Positions 6,862-17,015 of a stretch of 64,000 bases of DNA are shown piece by piece. The position numbers and the translations under genes are program-made. Numbering within the stretch: position 1 is the first letter of the stretch; every line of letters begins with the position of its first letter. The notes beneath the pieces were generated by a model that did not search any database, had not been told where the DNA came from, and was given only the letters and a program-made list of their open reading frames with translations. Origin of the DNA: Mucilaginibacter ginsenosidivorax (lineage in GTDB: Bacteria > Bacteroidota > Bacteroidia > Sphingobacteriales > Sphingobacteriaceae); assembly GCF_007971525.1 (NCBI RefSeq), contig NZ_CP042437.1, positions 7,440,001 through 7,504,000 on the forward strand. Direction: 5' to 3'.

Positions 6862-8550
6862 TTAAAAATCATGATATAGATTCCTGAACGAACTTCTCAG
6901 TCCAAAAGTAAGCATCGTTGTTTTGTTATCTGCTTTAGCACTTTTTTCCTGGCGGTATAAACCACTTAATTCAAAACGGAGGTTATATTTAGGGTTAATC
7001 AAAAATGAAATAGTGCCTTCGGCATAGTAAAGCTGGGTGCTCAGCCCCTGGCCAACAGTTGTGGTGGTAGCTGCTGTCGGTACAAATGGTTTGTTCACAA
7101 TTTTGCCGTTGTTGATGGTACTTAGCGAATCGGTACCGTATTTAGCGTAATTTATCTGCCCTTGCAGGTCAATCCGCCCGAAAGAGTAATTCAGAATACC
7201 CAGGGCCTCCCTGAAATTTGCGCCATAAGGATGCGCCAACGGGTCGCCATAAAAATTATAGCTGCTTATGGTGTTGGCATTTTGATAAGTATACGGTTTA
7301 ACTGTATTAAATTCAAAAAGATAATTAAAGTGTTTAACAGCAAAAAGATCGGCTCCGCGGATACCCACCTGCACGCCATTAGTGTTATCGGCATTATTAC
7401 CCGAGAAAAAGCCGCCAGCTTTAAACCTATCTAACAATAGCTGGGCATATAAGGCCGTTTTATCCAGAATTTTATATTTGGCTGTAAAGCCGACTAAAGT
7501 ATTATCTTTTGGTTGCTGAGACGGGCCTAACGAACTGGAGAAGAAAATCGGGTTTATCATGTTAGCATCAAAACCGCGCCTGTTACCCGTTGCATCTGCC
7601 TCAGGAGAAATAAGGGCATTAAAGAAACCAAAGGAAACCCTGTTACTCACGTTCCAGTCGATGTAATGGAAAAAAGCCCATTTGCGACGGTTGCTACCAA
7701 AGGTATCGAACTTTGTTTCTTTCAGGTCTTCAATATAGGCCCATGCGGCCATGTATTGCACGTGTTTGCCCAAATTTGCGGTAACCCTTAGCAGTGGCAT
7801 ATTTGCTGCATAATCTGATAACAATAATGACCGGTAGCCATCGCCAATAAACATTTTATCCTCGCCCAGGGTAACGTTGACATTTTTGCTAACGTTGTAT
7901 GATAAAATTGCAGTTACGTACGACCAATCGGCCGAGTTTTTAGCTATCCCCTGGTAATTCCTTAAATAGGCCTGGCCAGGTATAAATTGATTGGCATTAA
8001 CTACAGTATTATAATACGTAGGGAATTTGGCTGAGTTCTCGAACCCGCTGGTAAAAAACGAAAAGTTTTTGCCAACCGTGCCCCCAAACTGGTAACCACG
8101 GGTATTTAAGTAATTACTTGAATTTACCGTTAAAGTGGCCAGTTGCCCCTGTGCCGAATATCTTTGAGCCAGGCCTCCTGTTTTTGCGTTAAAATCTTTA
8201 CTCAGATCCAAATCCAGGATAACATCGCCGTAAAAAGTGTAATTGGGCCTTTTAACTTCAAAAAGGTGTTCATTTAATAATTTGCGGGTAAACCAGCTTT
8301 TCCGGTCGGGATTAACTCCAACATTCATCACCGAGTCATAGCTGTGTTGAATAAGGCTATCTATCAAAAAGGGACGTAAGGAGCTGTGGAACGATGTTTT
8401 TGTTGAATAAATATCGGCGTTGAACTTTTGGTACAACTGGTAGGAGTTTGGCAGGTAAGTTGACTGCGCCTTAGCTCCTTGAACCGAAACCAGGATGGCT
8501 CCGGCTAAGAAAATTGATTTTATGGATAGAAATGGGTAGATTTTTTGCAT
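6862..8550 (-). CDS. Wzi / RemB-like outer membrane beta-barrel protein
   Basis: A 562-residue secreted barrel with signal peptide (ends near GAKAQ, about residue 29). The mature part is rich in alternating aromatic/hydrophobic strands and ends in LRSSFRNLYHDF, with a terminal Phe as expected for outer-membrane insertion. VTLGEDKMFIGDGYRSLLLSDYAANMPLLRVT is the characteristic segment shared by capsule-assembly Wzi proteins and the Bacteroidota gliding/surface protein RemB. No capsule cluster is adjacent, so a RemB-like or general surface role is equally possible. Divergent from the DUF2723 gene. Confidence 0.75.
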   Translation of the reverse strand: MQKIYPFLSIKSIFLAGAILVSVQGAKAQSTYLPNSYQLYQKFNADIYSTKTSFHSSLRPFLIDSLIQHSYDSVMNVGVNPDRKSWFTRKLLNEHLFEVKRPNYTFYGDVILDLDLSKDFNAKTGGLAQRYSAQGQLATLTVNSSNYLNTRGYQFGGTVGKNFSFFTSGFENSAKFPTYYNTVVNANQFIPGQAYLRNYQGIAKNSADWSYVTAILSYNVSKNVNVTLGEDKMFIGDGYRSLLLSDYAANMPLLRVTANLGKHVQYMAAWAYIEDLKETKFDTFGSNRRKWAFFHYIDWNVSNRVSFGFFNALISPEADATGNRRGFDANMINPIFFSSSLGPSQQPKDNTLVGFTAKYKILDKTALYAQLLLDRFKAGGFFSGNNADNTNGVQVGIRGADLFAVKHFNYLFEFNTVKPYTYQNANTISSYNFYGDPLAHPYGANFREALGILNYSFGRIDLQGQINYAKYGTDSLSTINNGKIVNKPFVPTAATTTTVGQGLSTQLYYAEGTISFLINPKYNLRFELSGLYRQEKSAKADNKTTMLTFGLRSSFRNLYHDF

Positions 8551-8634
8551 CGCAACAAAATAAGTATTATTTATGGTAAGATAAAAATTTTCATTGGTAA
8601 TAGATTTTGCAGAAAGTGTTTAGTCTGAATATCG

Positions 8635-8666
8635 TTGTTCTAAAAAGTTAATAAATGTTAAATTTG
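8635..8666 (+). promoter_or_regulatory. Bacteroidota-type promoter for the DUF2723 gene
   Basis: TTG (8635-8637), 21-nt spacer, TAAATTTG (8659-8666), an exact TAnnTTTG match. It predicts a leader of about 75 nt before the ATG at 8750. Confidence 0.5.
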
Positions 8667-8749
8667 GCACAGGCAAACTGTTTTTTTTAATTACCATTTA
8701 AAAATAGTGATATTTGCCCGCGCGATAAAAATCCTTACTATTTATATAA

Positions 8750-11700
8750 ATGCAGTACAAAAAAATCAATAATCTTTTAGGCTGGCTTTGCTTTGTTATA
8801 GCTTCAATTACCTACATTTTAACATTAGAACCGTCAGTTAGTTTTTGGGATTGCGGTGAATTTATTTCATGCGCCTACCGGTTGCAGGTAGCCCACCAAC
8901 CGGGGTACCCTGTTTTTGCCATGTTGGGCAAGCTGTTTTCATTGCTTTCATTCGGCAATAATGCCAAGGTGCCTTATTATACAAACATGGGGTCGGCTAT
9001 TGCAAGCGGGGCTACTATTATGTTTTTATTTTGGACAATTACTGCATTGGCCAAGAAGTTATTGCTCAATAAACGCGATGAAGAAGTTAGCCAAACAAAC
9101 CTTATACTAATTATGGGTGCCGGCCTGGTTGGCGCATTGGCATTCACTTATACCGATACTTTTTGGTTCTCGGCTGTTGAAACTATCGTATTTGCTTTAT
9201 CATCACTATGTACCGCTATTGTATTTTGGGCCATTTTAAAATGGGATGCCCACGCCGATGAAAAAGGTGCCGATAAATGGCTGGTTTTTATTGCCTATGT
9301 TATAGGATTATCAATAGGTATTCACCTGCTTAATTTATTAACTATACCGGCCTTGGCTATTGTTTATTTCTTCCGCAGAAGTAAAAATATCAATGTAGGC
9401 AACGGTATACTGGCGTTTTTGGCCGGTATAGTTATTCTGGGACTGGTACAGTATGGCGTTAGGGGATACACCATTAAGTTTGCTGCTTATTTTGACCTTT
9501 TCTTTGTTAATAGCTTAGGACTGGGCTTTGGCAGCGGGGCATTCTTTTTTATGCTCATCATAGTGGCAGCGCTTGTAACGGGTATTATATATAGTATACG
9601 TGCAAAAAAGCCAACGCTTAACCTTGCATTGTTATGCCTGGCGTTCATTTATTTTGGTTATGGCTCATTTGCCTATATCCCTATCAGGGCAACTGCAAAT
9701 CCCGATTTAAATAACTCGCACCCCGACAATGCATTTACCCTGTATGGTTACTTAAACCGCATTCAATACGGTGAAAATCCTTTACTGTTTGGCCAATACT
9801 ACGACGCTACAGTTACTGATCAAAAAGAGGGAAGCATCATCTATCGCAAGGGTGACACCAAATACGAAAATGCCGGTAAAAAAATAGAGACAGAGTATAG
9901 CCATACAACATTTCTGCCGCGCATGTATAGTACCGACCCTCAGGACGTACAGTTTTATAAAGAGTGGTTACGTATCCCTGAAGGGCAGGCGCCAAACTTT
10001 GCAAACAACTTAAGCTGGATGTTTACCTGGCAAATGTACCAGATGTACTGGCGTTATTTTTTATGGAACTTTGTTGGCCGGTATAACGATGCCGATGGGC
10101 AGCAAAGTATGGTAGCCATTGATGGTAACTGGACAACCGGAATATTTGATGGTGGCAGGCATTTGCCCAAATCAGTTACAAGTGCCGTAACCTATACACC
10201 ATTATACGCATTACCGCTTATTATAGGCTTAATAGGTGCCGCCTACCATTTTAACCGTAAAAAGAAAGATGCATTGGTAGTGTTGCTACTTTTTTTCTTT
10301 ACCGGTCTGGCCATCGTGTTATATGTTAATCAAGCCAATGTGCAACCACGCGAGCGTGATTACTCCTACGTTGGCTCCTTTTATGCCTTTGCAATCTGGA
10401 TAGGTTTAGGTGTGATAGCCATTGCCGAAAGCGCCCGTAAATTTATTGACGGCAAAACTGCAGCTTTAGCTTCAACAGCCGTGTGTTTATTGGCTGCGCC
10501 TGTTTTGCTGGCCAGCAAGGAGTGGGGCAATCATGATCGTTCAACCAAAATGACACCGCATGATATGGCTTATAACTACCTGATATCGTGCCCTAAAGAT
10601 GCTATTTTGTTTACCTATGGCGATAATGATACCTACTCGTTATGGTATGACCAGGAAGTTGAAGGCATCAGGCCCGATGTACGCATCGTGAACCTGAGTT
10701 TATTTACCGGCGACTGGTACATCCGCCAGATGCAGAAAAAGATGAATGAATCGGATCCTTTGCCTATTACCATGCCTTATGATAAATATAAGGAAGGGGT
10801 ACGTGATGCCATTTATTTTAACGACAAGAAATTAGACGGTCCGCAGGAAGTAAAAGAAGTTTTTGACTTTATCACATCTGACGATAAAGCCGCACAAGTT
10901 GAATACCAAAGCGGCGATTTTGGAAATTACCTGCCAACTAAAAACCTGAAACTAACCATAAACCCAGACCAGGTGGTAAAAATGGGCGTGGTAACCCCGG
11001 ATCAAAAAAGCAGGCTTGCAAGCGTAATGGATTGGAAATTTCCACCAAATTATGTAACAAAAGAGAACCTGGCCATATTGGATATACTTGCCCATAATAA
11101 CTGGAAAAGGCCTATTTGCTTCACTACCACTATTGGCAACGAAAACCTGATTGGTTTACAGCCATACCTGTATAAAGAGGGTTTTACTTATCATTTAATA
11201 CCTTTTCAAAAAGATACAACGGTACATGACCAGTTGAGTAAAACAAACACCATGGTGATGTACAATAACGTGATGACCAAGTTTAAATTCGGGAACTTTA
11301 AAACTGCTAAATATCTTGATCACGAATCAACATCGATGTTTTACCCGGTAATGACCACTACTTTTACCGACTTGATTCAAAACCTGATGAAGGAAGGACA
11401 TAATGACCTGGCCTTGAAAGTACTGCACAAATACGACCAGGAAATGCCCGACATTAACCCTTACATTGATATAGCCGGCCGTAAAATATTTTTGATACAA
11501 ATGGCATTTCAATTAAATGACGTTGTGTTGGGGACCAAAATGGCAAACCATCTTGATGAGTACGTAACCGATCAGCTTGATTACAATTATCATTTGCTGA
11601 CTACAAACGATAACACATTGAGCAGGCGTGATGTACAAATAGGGTTGCAGATACTAAATGGGGTAACTGATTTTGTAAAAGAAAACAACCAGCCAGCGTT

Positions 11701-11776
11701 ATTTAAAAAATTCGATGGGCAGTTAAAGGATTACGTTAAAAAGTTTGCACCGTTATTGAATGATGGGCAACAATAG
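8750..11776 (+). CDS. DUF2723 family membrane glycosyltransferase (PMT-like)
   Basis: A 1008-residue integral membrane protein with about ten or more predicted helices in the first 560 residues and a soluble C-terminal half. The N-terminal loop LEPSVSFWDCGEFISCAYRLQVAHQPGYP is the family hallmark (acidic residues in the first external loop, as in GT-C enzymes that use lipid-linked sugars), and NVQPRERDYSYVGSFYAF marks the end of the membrane part. The family resembles protein O-mannosyltransferases and is widespread in Bacteroidota; the exact donor and acceptor are not readable from sequence. It is monocistronic, with a promoter at 8635 and terminator-like hairpins after the stop. Confidence 0.85.
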   Translation: MQYKKINNLLGWLCFVIASITYILTLEPSVSFWDCGEFISCAYRLQVAHQPGYPVFAMLGKLFSLLSFGNNAKVPYYTNMGSAIASGATIMFLFWTITALAKKLLLNKRDEEVSQTNLILIMGAGLVGALAFTYTDTFWFSAVETIVFALSSLCTAIVFWAILKWDAHADEKGADKWLVFIAYVIGLSIGIHLLNLLTIPALAIVYFFRRSKNINVGNGILAFLAGIVILGLVQYGVRGYTIKFAAYFDLFFVNSLGLGFGSGAFFFMLIIVAALVTGIIYSIRAKKPTLNLALLCLAFIYFGYGSFAYIPIRATANPDLNNSHPDNAFTLYGYLNRIQYGENPLLFGQYYDATVTDQKEGSIIYRKGDTKYENAGKKIETEYSHTTFLPRMYSTDPQDVQFYKEWLRIPEGQAPNFANNLSWMFTWQMYQMYWRYFLWNFVGRYNDADGQQSMVAIDGNWTTGIFDGGRHLPKSVTSAVTYTPLYALPLIIGLIGAAYHFNRKKKDALVVLLLFFFTGLAIVLYVNQANVQPRERDYSYVGSFYAFAIWIGLGVIAIAESARKFIDGKTAALASTAVCLLAAPVLLASKEWGNHDRSTKMTPHDMAYNYLISCPKDAILFTYGDNDTYSLWYDQEVEGIRPDVRIVNLSLFTGDWYIRQMQKKMNESDPLPITMPYDKYKEGVRDAIYFNDKKLDGPQEVKEVFDFITSDDKAAQVEYQSGDFGNYLPTKNLKLTINPDQVVKMGVVTPDQKSRLASVMDWKFPPNYVTKENLAILDILAHNNWKRPICFTTTIGNENLIGLQPYLYKEGFTYHLIPFQKDTTVHDQLSKTNTMVMYNNVMTKFKFGNFKTAKYLDHESTSMFYPVMTTTFTDLIQNLMKEGHNDLALKVLHKYDQEMPDINPYIDIAGRKIFLIQMAFQLNDVVLGTKMANHLDEYVTDQLDYNYHLLTTNDNTLSRRDVQIGLQILNGVTDFVKENNQPALFKKFDGQLKDYVKKFAPLLNDGQQ

Positions 11777-11779
11777 TAG

Positions 11780-11811
11780 CCCCCTCTAAATCTCCCCCGG
11801 GTGGGGAGACT
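11780..11811 (+). repeat. Intergenic hairpin repeat (CCCCCTCTAAATCTCCCCC type)
   Basis: Starts 4 nt after the DUF2723 stop. TCTCCCC and GGGGAGA form a 7-bp GC-rich hairpin followed by CTTTTGATTT. The motif has the look of a dispersed intergenic element of Bacteroidota genomes and may itself terminate transcription. Confidence 0.5.
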
Positions 11812-11824
11812 TTTGATTTGTATG

Positions 11825-11870
11825 GCATAAAAGGAAATTTTTTGAAAAGGAAATTTCCTTTTATGCTTTT
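11825..11870. terminator. Bidirectional terminator between DUF2723 and the kinase-like/Omp85 operon
   Basis: A perfect 15-bp inverted repeat (GCATAAAAGGAAATT at 11825-11839, AATTTCCTTTTATGC at 11852-11866) extends by one pair and leaves a 10-nt loop; TTTT follows on the plus strand. It sits between two convergent transcription units. Confidence 0.7.
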
Positions 11871-12002
11871 ATAGGGAGCTTCTTTTACGTTCATTGTTTT
11901 TATAGATTGATTGTTTTGCGTGTAGTTGACCAAACCAACCAAAGCTCAACCAATAAACGGCCATCAATATTAGGCTATCAAATAACGGGAAAATCAGTAA
12001 GC

Positions 12003-14594
12003 TTAAAACCTCAACCCGATAGTAATGTAAGGCAACGATCCCTCTTTTGAAAAGCCCATCACGGCCTCAATTAATACCAGTTGGGCCGGGATGATATAAA
12101 AGCCGCCGCCATAGCCATCATGCCACTGATCTGATTTTTCGCCGGGTACCCAAACGCGGCCTACATCGTTAAAGCCGATAATACCCAGGGAGCCGGGTAG
12201 GAGGTACGATGTAAAATCCAATACTTTAAGGCGTAATTCCAGGTTGTTATAGGCTATAGTTTTGCCGGTAAACCTGTTGGTGTGGAAACCACGGAAATTT
12301 TGTGCACCGCCAAGTTTCATCAATTGAAAATACGTAGCATCGCCAACGGTGGTGCCAAGGCCGGTTCTGTTGGCTATTACCAATATCGAATCCTGATCGG
12401 GGTTGAGGTAAAAGCTAAACTCCGTAAGGATTTGCCCGTAGGTGTTATGGCTGTTTTTGCTTATACCGGTGTAGCCGCCAACGGTGGTATTCCATAAAAT
12501 GCCTTTGGTGGGGATGGTTGCCTTATTGCGGGTGTCCAACCGGGCACTGGCCAAAATGCCGGTGTAGAATTTTGTGCCAAATACATTTTGATCGGGGTTG
12601 GCCTGGTTGTAACCGTTCAAAAAACGACTGGTATTGTTTGATGCGCTGCTGTTATAATATTGCCCGGCGATGCCCTCATTAAACTGCCAGTTATTATTGG
12701 TTTGACTAAGGGATACATTGGCCGTAACAAAATCGTATCGATTACGATAATAGCTAATTTCCTTATCGCCCTCGTTTTCAAAAATAGTGTTGTTGCCTAT
12801 GCCAAAAAAGTTACTGAGGTTGTGCGGCCCTAATGATTTGATATTAATGCCCAGGTCATTATTACCTATGGCTTTCTTCCAATCGGCCGTGTAGGTGAGC
12901 ATGAATGATTGCCTGCCCAGGTTATAATTTACAAGGAATTCATCACGAAAGGCATAAGGTTCTTTTCGGAAACCGTGCTTTTCCCATGATAAACCGGCAA
13001 TTAACGAAATCCCTAAATCTGGGCTATAATTGGCCAGTACAATGGGCTCAAACCTGTCAAATTTAAAGCTTTTTTTATCGTACTGGTTTACGGCTGTATC
13101 TGTTGACGTACGAATCTTCGCGTCGGCTGATGACGGTAACTTATTCGGCTGATCCGACCGGTCGTACACATACAAATTGCTTTTATTGTGCAGGCTTTTA
13201 TCTACATAAAAACTATCTACCCCATTACCACCAACCATCCGCACTTTTATAGGCGAGGGATTACTGCCGGTAACTATAAACTGATCGTCTCCGGCAAAAC
13301 CATATAACCTTACCTCTTCGGTTACATCCGGTTTAAAGGTGCGTTTGTAGGTTATTTTATCAACGGTTCCATCTTTTTTGATCTTATTGACGGTAACCGT
13401 AAGGTTGCCCCCTGCTTCATTACTAATGGTAAACTTATCTGTTTTATCGCTTGCGGGTATCTCTACCTGTTTGGCTATAAAACGGTAATATTCCATGGCC
13501 TGTTTATCCAGTATGTTTCTGCGGGCAATCATTTTGCCGATGATTTCGGTACCCGAAAGTTTGAATATGGTATCGGGCATCCGTTTAACCGCACTTTTTA
13601 TCAGGTTGTCGGTTAACGTACTTTGCACAAAGGCTATCTGTTCTTTCCAATCGTCTTCGCTTAAGTCATTCAGGAAATAACGGTCAAAATATCGGGCGTT
13701 AAAATTCCAGCCATTAATGTCCCTTATTTCGCCACTGTAGCCCTGGAACTTTGATTTGAGCCATTGGTGCGCCACTATCCACGGGAATAGTCCCGAGGTT
13801 TTGTAATAAACCTGGTCGCGGTCGCGTGGTACAGGTTCGTAAGTGGTTCCCTTTTCGCCTGCCAGTTTTTCCCAGCGCCATTGGTCTTCGTGTCTGTCCC
13901 AATCGCCCAGCAGCATATCCAGCAGGCGGGCGCGCAGCACCGTTTTTTCATCAACCCGGTTATCATTATCTTCCTGCAGTTTACGTTGCACTTTATCGGT
14001 GTTGTCGGTTTTTTCGGCATCCAGCGGCTCGCGTTCTTCAAACAAGAAAACCTGGTTGGCAAAATCCTTGCGGTAATCGCCAAGGGCAGGATCATCGGGC
14101 ATGTAAACAATTTCGGGGTTGGAGTGGGGGATACCTAATGCCGTGGCCAATGGTGGCACGGTTAAAGCCGAGAAAGGGTGTGCGGCAGATACCTGGTCTT
14201 GCAGGATATCCTTAGCTACTGTTGGCCGCAAGCTGGGCGGTAAACCCTTTTCGGGATATTTCTGGATGGTTCTTAATACCCATTGCTGCCCGGTGGGGTC
14301 TTGCAGGCGTAGTGATTTGGTTTGCTGCCCGCCGCCTTTTTGCAGAATTTTTAAGCCGCCCTTCTCAGCCTGGATATGAAAAATGCGAAGTTTTACCGGT
14401 GCAGCCCACAACTTACGGTAATTTTCGCCAAGGAAAAAACGATGGGCACCGCTCACGTTATTGTACCCGGGCTCAATAGCCAGCTTAACGCTATCGCCTG
14501 TGTTTTGCGCAGAAACGCGCGTTGCTGCTGCTATTGCTAATAACAGCAGTAATAAACTTTTGGCCGGCCTGTTTTTTAGGTATGTATTTTTCAA
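12003..14594 (-). CDS. Periplasmic kinase-like domain fused to Omp85/TamA-type outer membrane barrel
   Basis: An 863-residue protein. Signal peptide 1-29 (ends VSAQ). Residues about 45-300 form a globular domain with SLRLQDPTGQQWVLRTIQKYPEK, a helix HPFSALTVPPLATALGIP, the hinge-like QVFLFEEREP, then LLDMLLGDWDRHEDQWRW (about 225-241) and VPRDRDQVYY (about 255-264). The order and the GDWDRH...DRD pair resemble the catalytic and metal-binding loops of FAM20C/HipA-like atypical kinases; this is my inference. Residues about 430-480 hold two GGxGxD-like beta units. From about 515 the protein is a BamA/TamA barrel (LGGAQNFRGF, GFNDVGRVW, C-terminal GLRF). Last gene of the minus-strand unit; paralogue of 17016-20618. 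Confidence 0.72.
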   Translation of the reverse strand: MKNTYLKNRPAKSLLLLLLAIAAATRVSAQNTGDSVKLAIEPGYNNVSGAHRFFLGENYRKLWAAPVKLRIFHIQAEKGGLKILQKGGGQQTKSLRLQDPTGQQWVLRTIQKYPEKGLPPSLRPTVAKDILQDQVSAAHPFSALTVPPLATALGIPHSNPEIVYMPDDPALGDYRKDFANQVFLFEEREPLDAEKTDNTDKVQRKLQEDNDNRVDEKTVLRARLLDMLLGDWDRHEDQWRWEKLAGEKGTTYEPVPRDRDQVYYKTSGLFPWIVAHQWLKSKFQGYSGEIRDINGWNFNARYFDRYFLNDLSEDDWKEQIAFVQSTLTDNLIKSAVKRMPDTIFKLSGTEIIGKMIARRNILDKQAMEYYRFIAKQVEIPASDKTDKFTISNEAGGNLTVTVNKIKKDGTVDKITYKRTFKPDVTEEVRLYGFAGDDQFIVTGSNPSPIKVRMVGGNGVDSFYVDKSLHNKSNLYVYDRSDQPNKLPSSADAKIRTSTDTAVNQYDKKSFKFDRFEPIVLANYSPDLGISLIAGLSWEKHGFRKEPYAFRDEFLVNYNLGRQSFMLTYTADWKKAIGNNDLGINIKSLGPHNLSNFFGIGNNTIFENEGDKEISYYRNRYDFVTANVSLSQTNNNWQFNEGIAGQYYNSSASNNTSRFLNGYNQANPDQNVFGTKFYTGILASARLDTRNKATIPTKGILWNTTVGGYTGISKNSHNTYGQILTEFSFYLNPDQDSILVIANRTGLGTTVGDATYFQLMKLGGAQNFRGFHTNRFTGKTIAYNNLELRLKVLDFTSYLLPGSLGIIGFNDVGRVWVPGEKSDQWHDGYGGGFYIIPAQLVLIEAVMGFSKEGSLPYITIGLRF

Positions 14595-14646
14595 GGTGAT
14601 AAGCTAATAACGCATAGTACACAATAGTTTAATACATCGTTTTGTT

Positions 14647-16995
14647 TTATGATTTAAAATCATAATTCACGCCAACCCGCAAGGCTTTAAGTCCGGTAAC
14701 CCCTTGTAGTTCCTCCAGGTCGAGGTATTCAAGATCATTATTCAAGATATGCGAATCCTGCAGGTATTTAATATATTCATGGTATTCGGTTGCCTCGTTG
14801 GCGTTAAAATATACCATGGCTATTTTGCCTGGCTGGGTAAGGCGCTCAACAGTGCCGGCTATCAATACTTTATCAATACGCTTTTTAACTACCTCATACC
14901 TGATGTTATAAGCCCCTTCCACATCAAAACGGCGTTCGTCATTCCTGAAGCTGATCTGGATAGGGTTTGAGTGGATAAAAATCAGCTGGGTTGTTTGCAG
15001 TGGATGCGAGATCTGGTCGGTTAATGAGTTGGTAAGTCTTGCTATTTCGGCCATCGATCTTAGTTGCCACAGGCGGATATTTTTTAAATAGAGCAAATCA
15101 AAAACCCGGCTGGGGGCAATGGACTGGCCTATGTAAATGTCGTATTCAACACCATCGGTCCTGAATTTTTCGAAATAACAGGGATACGATTCCTGTACCT
15201 CATCCTGCGCCACTTCCAGGTAATGATTAATGCTGTTGTTGATAAGCTGCATGGAATTTTCCAGGTTACGTCTGTTGGCATAAGACAGGCCTGTATCTTC
15301 AGAAAGCGCGGCAAAATATTTATCTATCACCGGTTTTTCATCGGGATAGTTCTGCCTGAAATGTTCCAGGAACGGGTTCAGCTCATCTTTTACAAAACCA
15401 TCCAGCGTAAGTTCGTCGTTTGTGGTAATAAAACCGCTAACTTTTTGCAGCCATTCATCGCATTTAAATACCAGGTTGTCAATAAGGCGCAGGTGGATGT
15501 GTTTTTTTAACTTGGCAAGGGTTTCCATGACCAGCGTAAGAAATCCCTTTAAATCGTCCTGTAAAGCGGTGTTACGCTCAATGGTAGAGTTGCGGATGTC
15601 TATTGCCCCAAAAAGCGGATATACATTATCAAAAACAACAGTTTCTATTTCCTGGTTCTTACGTTTTTTATTGCCGCTTTTAAGGTACTCCCATGCCACC
15701 TCATTGAATTTCCACTGTACCGATGGCTGCAACGAGGTAAACTTATCTTTTATTATCCGCTCAATACGGTCGTTAAACTGATCGATGCTGTTTTGGAGTA
15801 ATTGCGCTATCAGTGGCATAGCAGTTTGCAGCTTGGATAGCAGTTTTTCATAAAATGCTATTTCCTTGTAGGCATATACTTCAAGGATACCTACATTTTT
15901 TTTATTGTAGTAAACCGGGAAAATACCGTACGATTTAACGCCCGATTGCTTTAACACCTTTAAAAAAGGAAACTTTATAGTCTTTTCGTCATTAATGACA
16001 TTAAAAAATATGGGCTTGGGGTTCCTGTTATAGTCATCGGCAATAGCCACAAAAGTTTCCTCGGCCATGCTGTATTTTTTTGCCGACGACATAAGCACAC
16101 TTTGCGAGCACTCATCGGTATCAAATATAGGCCGGTTATTTACGGTTAAAAAAGGCATCAGGCCAAATTCAATGGCAGGGTCTTCGGATAGGGTTTTTAA
16201 CGAGTTGATGATGTGCTCATATTGCTCAGTTTCGTTACTGGAGTGGTTAACCAGCTCGTTCCTGATGCTTTCCATCGCATGGGGCAGGGTAACGTCGGTT
16301 AACGTTATTACTGAGAATCCTTCGAACTTAAAATTGGAAAGTGGCAAAATGCGTTCAAGAACATCTATACCTTCAAAATCATTAAGGTAAGGCTCAATGG
16401 CCTCAAAGCTTAAAACAGGCAATTCTCCCTTTGCTACCACATTAACAAATTGCGGGTTGGTAAAAATGTTATAATAGCGCGTAAGTTTGGTATCGGGGTC
16501 TACATAGCTGTACAATAACTCGTTCCTGAGTATTGTACTAAAGCCATACATTCGTTCCAGTATCAGGTTGTAAATAAAACGTTTCTGGCGTTGGGCAAAC
16601 AAGTCCTGATCGGGCATGTTAACCGCATACAGGCCGGAATGGTGACTGGAATGAAATTCAAAAAACGCCTCGGTACTGAAAAATATCTTTTCGGGCACTG
16701 GCGTGCTCAGTGCCCAAAAAAACTCTTTTTCATTTAAAATAGGTGGTGTAAGTATGCTGTAAATCAACTCCAATGTGCCCCTGTACATTTCGGCATAATC
16801 GGGATTCACCTCCAGATCGATACACAAGTCTGTTTCAAACTTATTGAGTACGTATTTATAAAACTCAGATTTAAGGGTCTTTTCTGTTTTTACACGCTCC
16901 TGTAAATGCGCTACAAAAGGATCAAACGTAAGGCAGGTTTCTACCTGGCAAACATTACAATCATTTTTACTTATGTTGAGTACTTCGGTATGCAT
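14647..16995 (-). CDS. Large cytoplasmic GAF-domain protein, possible nucleotide-signalling domain
   Basis: A 782-residue soluble protein without signal peptide or membrane helix. The N-terminus contains clustered cysteines (NDCNVCQVETC, residues 11-21). A GAF-like end is visible at about 320-410 (SGVKSYGIFPVYYNKKNVGILEVYAYKE). At about 458-475 the segment YPLFGAIDIRNSTIERN resembles the first metal-binding strand of class III nucleotide cyclases (FxDIxxST), but the later cyclase motifs are not evident, so this is only a hint. It lies between the two kinase-like/Omp85 paralogues (20 nt and 52 nt gaps) and is clearly co-transcribed. Function unknown; it could be a cytoplasmic regulator of the envelope pair. 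Confidence 0.6.
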   Translation of the reverse strand: MHTEVLNISKNDCNVCQVETCLTFDPFVAHLQERVKTEKTLKSEFYKYVLNKFETDLCIDLEVNPDYAEMYRGTLELIYSILTPPILNEKEFFWALSTPVPEKIFFSTEAFFEFHSSHHSGLYAVNMPDQDLFAQRQKRFIYNLILERMYGFSTILRNELLYSYVDPDTKLTRYYNIFTNPQFVNVVAKGELPVLSFEAIEPYLNDFEGIDVLERILPLSNFKFEGFSVITLTDVTLPHAMESIRNELVNHSSNETEQYEHIINSLKTLSEDPAIEFGLMPFLTVNNRPIFDTDECSQSVLMSSAKKYSMAEETFVAIADDYNRNPKPIFFNVINDEKTIKFPFLKVLKQSGVKSYGIFPVYYNKKNVGILEVYAYKEIAFYEKLLSKLQTAMPLIAQLLQNSIDQFNDRIERIIKDKFTSLQPSVQWKFNEVAWEYLKSGNKKRKNQEIETVVFDNVYPLFGAIDIRNSTIERNTALQDDLKGFLTLVMETLAKLKKHIHLRLIDNLVFKCDEWLQKVSGFITTNDELTLDGFVKDELNPFLEHFRQNYPDEKPVIDKYFAALSEDTGLSYANRRNLENSMQLINNSINHYLEVAQDEVQESYPCYFEKFRTDGVEYDIYIGQSIAPSRVFDLLYLKNIRLWQLRSMAEIARLTNSLTDQISHPLQTTQLIFIHSNPIQISFRNDERRFDVEGAYNIRYEVVKKRIDKVLIAGTVERLTQPGKIAMVYFNANEATEYHEYIKYLQDSHILNNDLEYLDLEELQGVTGLKALRVGVNYDFKS

Positions 16996-17015
16996 TTTTT
17001 GTAAATTACCTTAAG

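Noticed and set aside
13775..14479. Several long open frames on both strands inside the 863-residue Omp85 gene
   Set aside because: All are antisense or alternate frames of a GC-richer stretch of a well-supported gene; no homology-like pattern.
12003..14594. Standard BamA or TamA assembly factor
   Set aside because: No POTRA repeats precede the barrel; the N-terminal region is instead the GDWDR-containing domain.
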